Source of the DNA: Shewanella subflava
GTDB taxonomy: Bacteria; Pseudomonadota; Gammaproteobacteria; Enterobacterales; Shewanellaceae
Length of the DNA stretch: 64,000 bases
NCBI RefSeq assembly: GCF_025971955.1
Contig: NZ_JAPDMX010000028.1
Location: 372,001 to 436,000, forward strand
Direction: 5' to 3'
The position numbers were made by a program, and so were the translations under genes. The notes beneath the pieces are model-generated. The model had not been told where the DNA came from. It saw only the letters and a program-made list of their open reading frames with translations, and searched no databases. Shown here piece after piece: positions 58,820-64,000 of the stretch; within the stretch, counting starts at the first letter, position 1, and every line of letters starts with the position of its first letter.

Positions 58820-61012
58820 ATGTTCGCAAAAAATAAGTTGGCAGCTGTGATCGGTGTGGCTTTTTCTGCTTTAAGTATGCAAGTGCAAGCTGCGCCGATT
58901 GTAAACCCTGAAGCGGGTGTTGTGGTCGGTTATTGGCACAATTGGTGTGATGGTGCAGGCTATAAAGGCGGCGTTGCCCCTTGTGTGGATTTAGCTGCAG
59001 TGCATCCTATGTACAATGTGGTCAATGTATCATTTATGAAAGTGTTCAATACTGCGGATGGCCGTATTCCGACATTTAAACTTGACCCGACTATTGGCTT
59101 GTCAGAAGGCGAATTTACTGCGCAAATTGCAGAGTTAAACCAGCAAGGTCGCTCAGTATTATTAGCTTTGGGCGGCGCAGATGCGCATGTTGAAATGCTA
59201 AATGGTGATGAAGATGCTTTTGCTGCTGAAATTATTCGCCTAACAGATCTGTATGGTTTTGATGGTTTAGATATTGATTTAGAGCAAGCTGCGATCACGG
59301 CGGCGGATAACCAAACGGTTATTCCTGCTGCACTACGTATGGTGAAAGATCATTACCGCACAGAAGGTAAAAACTTTTTAATTACCATGGCTCCAGAGTT
59401 TCCTTATTTGACTCAAAATGGTCACTATGTACCTTATCTTAGAGGCCTAGAAGGTTATTACGATTGGGTTAATCCACAGTTTTACAACCAAGGTGGTGAC
59501 GGTTTGTGGATTGATGGTGTGGGTTGGATTGCGCAAAACAATGACAACCTAAAAGAAGAGTTTATTTACTATATTTCTGATTCACTCATTAATGGTACTC
59601 GTGGTTATTACAAAATTCCCCATAACAAGTTAGTGTTTGGTCTGCCAACCAATAACGATGCCGCAGCAACCGGCTTTGTAAGCCAGCCGCAAGCATTATT
59701 TAATGCCTTTGATGCGCTAAAAGCCCAATCACAACCACTACGCGGTGTAATGACATGGTCGGTAAACTGGGACATGGGACGCAGTGCAAGTGGTCAGCAG
59801 TATAATGAAGCCTTTGTTAAAACCTATGGCCCTTATATTCACTCACAGGAATTACCGCCGATTATTCCTGAAGACGGTAAGCCGTTCTTTACCGGATTAA
59901 CGGATGCACGCGTTAAACACAACAACCACTTCGACCCGTTATTAGGCGTTGAAGCCCATGATGCCGAAGATGGTGACTTAACGTCTAAAATAACAGTTGA
60001 AGGCGATGTTGATACTAGTCGTTTAGGTTTGTATCCACTGACTTACAGTGTCATTGATTCTGATGATAACGCGACCAAACAGGTGCGTACCATTGAGGTC
60101 TACAGTGAAAAGCCAGTATTTGAAGGGGTAGAGGCCGTTACCGTTCAGCAATTTAGCGATTTTGATCCGCTGGCGGGTGTGACAGCTATAGATGCTGAAG
60201 ATGGTGACTTAACCTCAAGCATCGTGGTTGAAGGTCATGTTGATACTCAAAAAGTGGGCAAATATGCCTTAACTTATCAAGTGAGCGACAGCGCAAATCA
60301 AACGTCACGCATTAACCGAGCCGTCACTGTTGTGCCTGAAAATGGTGAGTGCGAAGTGGATAACCTTTGGTCTGCGACACAAGTTTATACTGGTGGTGAG
60401 CAAGTGACCCATGGTGATAAAATTTGGCAAGCAAGTTGGTGGACTCGTGCTGAAGAGCCAGGTACTACAGGCGAGTGGGGCGTGTGGAAAGTAAAGGGTG
60501 ACAGTGAATGTGATAACCAGCAGCCACCAGTGCCAGGCCCTGTGGATCCAACGATTACCGTGAGTGGTGTCAGTACGCAATATATTATTAATGACGGTGC
60601 AGTCGCTTTTGATGTTAATGTGCAAACCAATACTGAAATTTTGGTGCATGTAAAACTGTATAACAGTGAAGGGTTAACTTATTCATATTTCAGCGATATT
60701 GTTGATAATCAGAGTCAAACGATCCCTGTTGAGTCTTACAATGTGGATGCTGGAAGTTACCAATTACATGTTTATGGCACAATTAAAGATAGCCACGAAT
60801 TAGTATCCGAACAGCAGTTTACGGTTAAGTTGGTTGAATCAAACTCTGAGTACCCTGAATATGTACCAGGACAACAATATGCCGCAGGAGATATTGTCAG
60901 CTTTGATGGTGGTCTCTACCAATGTAAGCCTTGGCCTTACAGCGGATGGTGCAGTAATTCGGCTTACGCACCGAGTGGCCAATACTGGCAAGATGCTTGG
61001 ACTAAGCAATAA
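58820..61012 (+). CDS. Secreted GH18 chitinase with Ig-like and chitin-binding domains
   Basis: A 730-residue exported chitinase. The signal peptide ends at VQA (about residue 24). The GH18 catalytic domain (about 30-345) starts VVVGYWHNWCDGAGYKGG, and the catalytic motif DGLDIDLE lies near residue 148, with the proton-donor Glu last; MTWSVNWDMG closes the barrel. Two Ig-like domains of the DUF5011 type follow (each with DAEDGDLTS), then a carbohydrate-binding module of the CBM5/12 kind (LWSATQVYTGGEQVTHGDKI, WQASWWTRAEEPG), another Ig-like part and a second chitin-binding module at the C-terminus (YAAGDIVSFDGGLYQCKPWP). It cleaves chitin outside the cell. A strong terminator follows. Confidence 0.95.
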   Translation: MFAKNKLAAVIGVAFSALSMQVQAAPIVNPEAGVVVGYWHNWCDGAGYKGGVAPCVDLAAVHPMYNVVNVSFMKVFNTADGRIPTFKLDPTIGLSEGEFTAQIAELNQQGRSVLLALGGADAHVEMLNGDEDAFAAEIIRLTDLYGFDGLDIDLEQAAITAADNQTVIPAALRMVKDHYRTEGKNFLITMAPEFPYLTQNGHYVPYLRGLEGYYDWVNPQFYNQGGDGLWIDGVGWIAQNNDNLKEEFIYYISDSLINGTRGYYKIPHNKLVFGLPTNNDAAATGFVSQPQALFNAFDALKAQSQPLRGVMTWSVNWDMGRSASGQQYNEAFVKTYGPYIHSQELPPIIPEDGKPFFTGLTDARVKHNNHFDPLLGVEAHDAEDGDLTSKITVEGDVDTSRLGLYPLTYSVIDSDDNATKQVRTIEVYSEKPVFEGVEAVTVQQFSDFDPLAGVTAIDAEDGDLTSSIVVEGHVDTQKVGKYALTYQVSDSANQTSRINRAVTVVPENGECEVDNLWSATQVYTGGEQVTHGDKIWQASWWTRAEEPGTTGEWGVWKVKGDSECDNQQPPVPGPVDPTITVSGVSTQYIINDGAVAFDVNVQTNTEILVHVKLYNSEGLTYSYFSDIVDNQSQTIPVESYNVDAGSYQLHVYGTIKDSHELVSEQQFTVKLVESNSEYPEYVPGQQYAAGDIVSFDGGLYQCKPWPYSGWCSNSAYAPSGQYWQDAWTKQ

Positions 61013-61069
61013 ATTAGCAGAGCATTGCAGCAGGTTAAATAGCTTACTGAAGTCAGTTTGAAGGTGTCA

Positions 61070-61107
61070 TGCCTGCCAGTGACCAACTGGCAGGCATTTT
61101 TTATTTT
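61070..61107 (+). terminator. Rho-independent terminator after the chitinase gene
   Basis: TGCCTGCCAGT pairs perfectly with ACTGGCAGGCA (11 bp) across a 5-base loop, followed by TTTTTTATTTT. One of the strongest terminators in the window. Confidence 0.95.
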
Positions 61108-61717
61108 CAGCCCTAACCCTCCTAAATATTAACTCAAGTGATAAGTGAGCTTTGCGAATGTTGCGATAAAAGCTTCTAAATCAGGGATGATTTACTAGAG
61201 CCTATAAGGATATATTTAAGGCGTCTTGTTAACGCACGCTAGAAAAGCTCCGTTTTAAGGAGTGATATCAAAGCCACCCTTTTCAGAAGGTTGTATTGAT
61301 ACCATTTGTGCTGAACATAACACCCAAAACTCACCCATTCGATGTGGTTTCTGTCATTGCACAGCAAATCAAGTTTCATTCGTTGAACGTCTCACTTTTT
61401 TGTGAATTTTAATTTCATTTCTGTAATTTTTATTCGGTATTTCGGCTGGTTTTAAGCGCTTTTTAACCTTTTGCATATCCCATCTAAATGTTATCAAAAT
61501 TAGAGTGGTTGTTTTGTGTATGTTGAGTTGTGACCCAAGGTGTTTGGTTTTGTTTGGCGTGAATGTGCGCTTGCTGTTGTGGGGTTGTTTGTGAAGTTTT
61601 GATTTTTTGTTCATTAATATCAAGTGGATAATAAAAATGAATATTTTGTTGTTTTTGCAAGCTTAAGCACTTGAGTCTGATTTTTTATTTCGTACACTGC
61701 GAGTCATTCTAAGATTA
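61108..61717. other. Intergenic region before nupC
   Basis: About 600 bases without a supported gene; a reverse-strand frame at 61369-61623 is AT-rich low-complexity and has no family look. The last 100 bases are very T-rich and probably hold the nupC promoter, but I could not mark boxes with confidence. Confidence 0.5.
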
Positions 61718-62959
61718 ATGAGTCAAAAATGTATGGAAGTTTTCATCAGTTTGGTCGGTATGATGGCGTTGATCGGTTTAGCGATTTTACTTTCGGAACG
61801 TCGTAGTGCCATTAACCCGAGGACGGTGCTCGGTGCATTAGCATTACAAGTTGCTTTTGGGGCATTTGTGCTTTATGTGCCTCTGGGGGAGCGAGTGTTA
61901 GATGCCACCTCCAGTGGTGTGATGCACGTTATTAATTATGCCAATGAAGGCCTAAGCTTTATCTTTGGTGGCTTAGCGACTTATAGCCTTGGCTTTATCT
62001 TTGTGATTAACGTGCTGTTTGTTGTGGTATTCATCAGTTCACTCATCGCGGTGCTGTATTACCTTGGCATTATGCAGTTAATCATAGGCATTATCGGTGG
62101 TGGCTTGTCTAAATTATTAGGGACAAGTCGTGCTGAGTCATTATCTGCAACGGCTAACATCTTTGTTGGGCCTATTGAAGCACCTTCAATGGTTCGTCCC
62201 TTTGTTAAACATATGACTCGTTCAGAGCTTTTTGCGGTAATGACAGGCGGTTTAGCATCTGTAGCCGGTGGCACTATGATTGGTTACATCCAAATGGGGG
62301 TCGATATTAAGTATGTGCTTACTGCAGCATTTATGACGGCACCAGCGGGGTTATTATTTGCCAAGTTGATGTGGCCTGAAACGGAAAAGCCTCGCAATGA
62401 CATCAAACAAGTGATGGATGAACAAGAAGATAAGCCTAGCAATGTTCTTGATGCGGCGGCTAATGGTGCTGCAATGGGCATGCAACAAGTGTTGGCGGTG
62501 TCGGCATTATTGATTGCATTTGTTGGCCTTATTGCCTTGATTAATGGTTTTGTCGGTAATATTGGCTCGTGGTTTGGTTATGCCGATTTAACCCTACAAG
62601 GCATTTTAGGCTATGTGTTTGCACCTTTGGCTTGGTTAATGGGGGTGCCTTGGAGTGAAGCAACACAAGCCGCATCATTTATTGGCCAAAAAATGGTGAT
62701 CAATGAGTTTATTGCCTATGTCGACTTCCTAAAAGTGGCGCCAGAATTATCAGAGAAAACTCAAATTATCATCAGCTTTGCGTTATGTGGTTTTGCTAAC
62801 CTAGGCTCTTTAGCCATGGTGATTGGTGGCTTAGCTGCCCTTTGCCCAGAACGTCGACATGATTTAAGTGAAATCGGTTTTAAAGCCTTAATTGCTGCTG
62901 CATTAGCGAATTTAATGAGTGGTACTATTGCTGGTTTGCTATTTAGTTTAGCGGGCTAA
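61718..62959 (+). CDS. nupC: NupC-type concentrative nucleoside transporter
   Basis: A 413-residue inner-membrane Na+- or H+-coupled nucleoside permease of the CNT family, with about ten hydrophobic segments. Landmarks: IGLAILLSERRSAINPRTVL at the start, the gate domain GIIGGGLSKLLGTSRAESLS, then ATANIFVGPIEAPSMVRPFV, and ASVAGGTMIGYIQMGVDIKY with NEFIAYVDFLK and CGFANLGSLAMVIGGLAAL later. The start is the ATG at 61718; an ATG at 61733 is also possible as no site is clear for either. It lies 54 bases before deoD, forming a nucleoside-uptake/salvage operon. Confidence 0.93.
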   Translation: MSQKCMEVFISLVGMMALIGLAILLSERRSAINPRTVLGALALQVAFGAFVLYVPLGERVLDATSSGVMHVINYANEGLSFIFGGLATYSLGFIFVINVLFVVVFISSLIAVLYYLGIMQLIIGIIGGGLSKLLGTSRAESLSATANIFVGPIEAPSMVRPFVKHMTRSELFAVMTGGLASVAGGTMIGYIQMGVDIKYVLTAAFMTAPAGLLFAKLMWPETEKPRNDIKQVMDEQEDKPSNVLDAAANGAAMGMQQVLAVSALLIAFVGLIALINGFVGNIGSWFGYADLTLQGILGYVFAPLAWLMGVPWSEATQAASFIGQKMVINEFIAYVDFLKVAPELSEKTQIIISFALCGFANLGSLAMVIGGLAALCPERRHDLSEIGFKALIAAALANLMSGTIAGLLFSLAG

Positions 62960-62968
62960 TTTAATTAT

Positions 62969-63002
62969 CCCGCCAGTATTGTGTTATTTGGCGGGTTTGT
63001 TT
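62969..63002 (+). terminator. Hairpin between nupC and deoD (attenuator or processing site)
   Basis: CCCGCCA (62969-62975) pairs with TGGCGGG (62989-62995), then TTTGTTT. The T-run is interrupted and deoD starts 18 bases after the stem, so it probably lowers rather than stops transcription, or stabilises the nupC mRNA. Confidence 0.6.
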
Positions 63003-63013
63003 GGAGAGATATC

Positions 63014-63724
63014 ATGACCCCACATATCAATGCCCCTCAGGGCGCTTTTGCAAAAACCGTGTTAATGCCAGGTGATCCGTTACGTGCCAAATATATTGCT
63101 GAAAACTTTTTAGATAATCCTAAATTGGTGACAGATGTTAGAAACATGCTGGGCTATACCGGTGAGTATCAAGGCAAAGCCATTTCAGTCATGGGCTCTG
63201 GAATGGGGATCCCCTCCATTTCGATTTATGCAAAAGAGTTGATCACAGAGTATAACGTTGAAAATATCATCCGTATTGGTTCATGCGGTGCGGTAAGCAA
63301 TAAAATTAAGTTGATGGATGTGGTGATGGCAATGGGAGCAAGCACTGACTCTGCCGTTAATCGTAGTCGTTTTCCTAATACTGATTTTGCTATGATAGCC
63401 GATTTTAATTTACTTCGATTAGCCGTTGAAGCAGCTGAAAATCAACAGGTTAATTATCACGTAGGCAACTTGTATTCTTCAGATTTATTCTACAGTGCCG
63501 ATGAAGGCCGTTATGATTTAATGGAGAAATACGGCATTTTAGGCGTTGAAATGGAAGCTGCTGGACTTTACGGTGTTGCTGCTGAGTACGGTGCAAATGC
63601 GCTGGCAATGATGACCGTTACTGATCACCTCAGACAAGGGTTACATTTAAGTGCAGAAGAACGTCAACAGACCTTAAATGACATGATAAAGCTGACTTTA
63701 GAAGCCATTAGCCAAATTAACTAG
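63014..63724 (+). CDS. deoD: Purine nucleoside phosphorylase
   Basis: A 236-residue hexameric-type purine nucleoside phosphorylase that splits purine (deoxy)ribonucleosides with phosphate. The start is the ATG at 63014, 5 bases after GGAGAG. Motifs: [80 protein letters not shown], and [20 protein letters not shown] (substrate Glu) with the later TVTDHLR (catalytic Asp). Normal length. It works on nucleosides imported by NupC. Confidence 0.96.
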   Translation: MTPHINAPQGAFAKTVLMPGDPLRAKYIAENFLDNPKLVTDVRNMLGYTGEYQGKAISVMGSGMGIPSISIYAKELITEYNVENIIRIGSCGAVSNKIKLMDVVMAMGASTDSAVNRSRFPNTDFAMIADFNLLRLAVEAAENQQVNYHVGNLYSSDLFYSADEGRYDLMEKYGILGVEMEAAGLYGVAAEYGANALAMMTVTDHLRQGLHLSAEERQQTLNDMIKLTLEAISQIN

Positions 63725-63843
63725 AGCCTATTGATCTCTATAAGTTTATTTTTCAAATACACCCTGATCTTATGGCTAATGCAAACTCAATTGGGTAATC
63801 TTGTTGTAGTCGGAATTAATTTAAATCATAGTGAGATAAATCA

Positions 63844-64000
63844 ATGAAAGTTTTCAGCTTATTATCGTTAGTTTGTTGTGCCGTATTAACAGGGTGTGGT
63901 ATTCCAGATACTGTTAAAGAGCAAGATAACACCACTGCTATTGAGGTTAGCGCAGACACTGCAAGAACGTCTTTAGATTGGAATGGCATATACAAAGGCA
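63844..64000 (+). CDS. NlpE-like lipoprotein, N-terminal part (runs off the window)
   Basis: The first 52 residues only. The signal peptide ends in the lipobox LTGC, with the lipid-modified Cys at residue 18, followed by Gly-Ile (outer-membrane type). The stretch TARTSLDWNGIYKG matches the opening of the NlpE/copper-resistance lipoprotein domain, where SLDW-x-G-x-Y is typical. Such proteins sense envelope or copper stress through the Cpx system (family knowledge). The rest, including the CxxC motif that would confirm it, is outside the window. Confidence 0.75.
   Translation, partial: MKVFSLLSLVCCAVLTGCGIPDTVKEQDNTTAIEVSADTARTSLDWNGIYKG

Noticed and set aside
61369-61623. 84-codon reverse-strand frame before nupC
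   Set aside because: Lysine/asparagine-rich low-complexity product from AT-rich DNA without a start site or homologue that I recognise.

Overview
The window reads as a chromosomal segment of a gamma-proteobacterium of the Shewanella type, with moderate to low GC. The conserved left flank (pilT-pilU, gpx, hemH, yciH, yqgE, ruvX, rfaH) and right flank (chitinase, nupC, deoD, nlpE) point that way by gene content. The species cannot be fixed from the sequence alone.

Region 1 (1-7.98 kb) is core genome: twitching-motility ATPases, a porin-like outer-membrane protein, a glutathione peroxidase-like protein, ferrochelatase, three small housekeeping genes, a DUF4136 lipoprotein and the antiterminator gene rfaH. 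The gaps between these genes from 4.8 to 13.4 kb carry short arrays of degenerate 7-bp tandem repeats (CTAGTTT/CTAGCTT and CCGTTAT/CCGTATT types).

Region 2 (8.0-31.98 kb) is a surface-polysaccharide (O-antigen/capsule) locus placed directly after rfaH. It opens with a roughly 1-kb untranslated leader containing an ops element (the RfaH loading site), many hairpins and a 40-bp direct repeat. Then come a Wza-like exporter, Wzz, rmlB-rmlA, a Wzx flippase, a VioA-like aminotransferase, a hexapeptide acyltransferase and a GT56 (WecF-like) transferase. These enzymes together suggest a 4-acetamido-4,6-dideoxyhexose. After an ISAs1 transposase relic follow wzy, two glycosyltransferases, a reductase/epimerase coupled to a phosphoglycosyltransferase, ugd, a WbpM-type dehydratase, galU, galE and a glmM cut short after about 120 codons.

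Region 3 (about 31.9 to 48-49.8 kb) is a genomic island that begins where glmM is broken. It holds intact or damaged toxin-antitoxin modules (RelBE type, HipBA relic, AbiEi, HipA with an XRE protein, RES/Xre, HigBA), a DUF3596-type integrase, and a separate three-gene operon. That operon encodes a tyrosine-recombinase-fold protein lacking its nucleophile, a very large tyrosine recombinase, and a protein that looks to me like a diverged DNA sliding clamp ending in a clamp-binding-like motif. The operon is the most unusual item in the window. The right part is a graveyard of IS66, IS3 and ISAs1 fragments, with a 66-bp hairpin repeat array and a periplasmic binding protein.

Region 4 (49.86-64 kb) holds a giant multidomain surface protein of about 2,727 residues, with 519-bp internal repeats and an internal GlyGly-CTERM-like sorting signal followed by a second signal peptide and a beta-barrel. 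It is followed by a secreted GH18 chitinase, a nucleoside transporter, a purine nucleoside phosphorylase and the start of an NlpE-like lipoprotein. I saw no rRNA, tRNA or CRISPR array.
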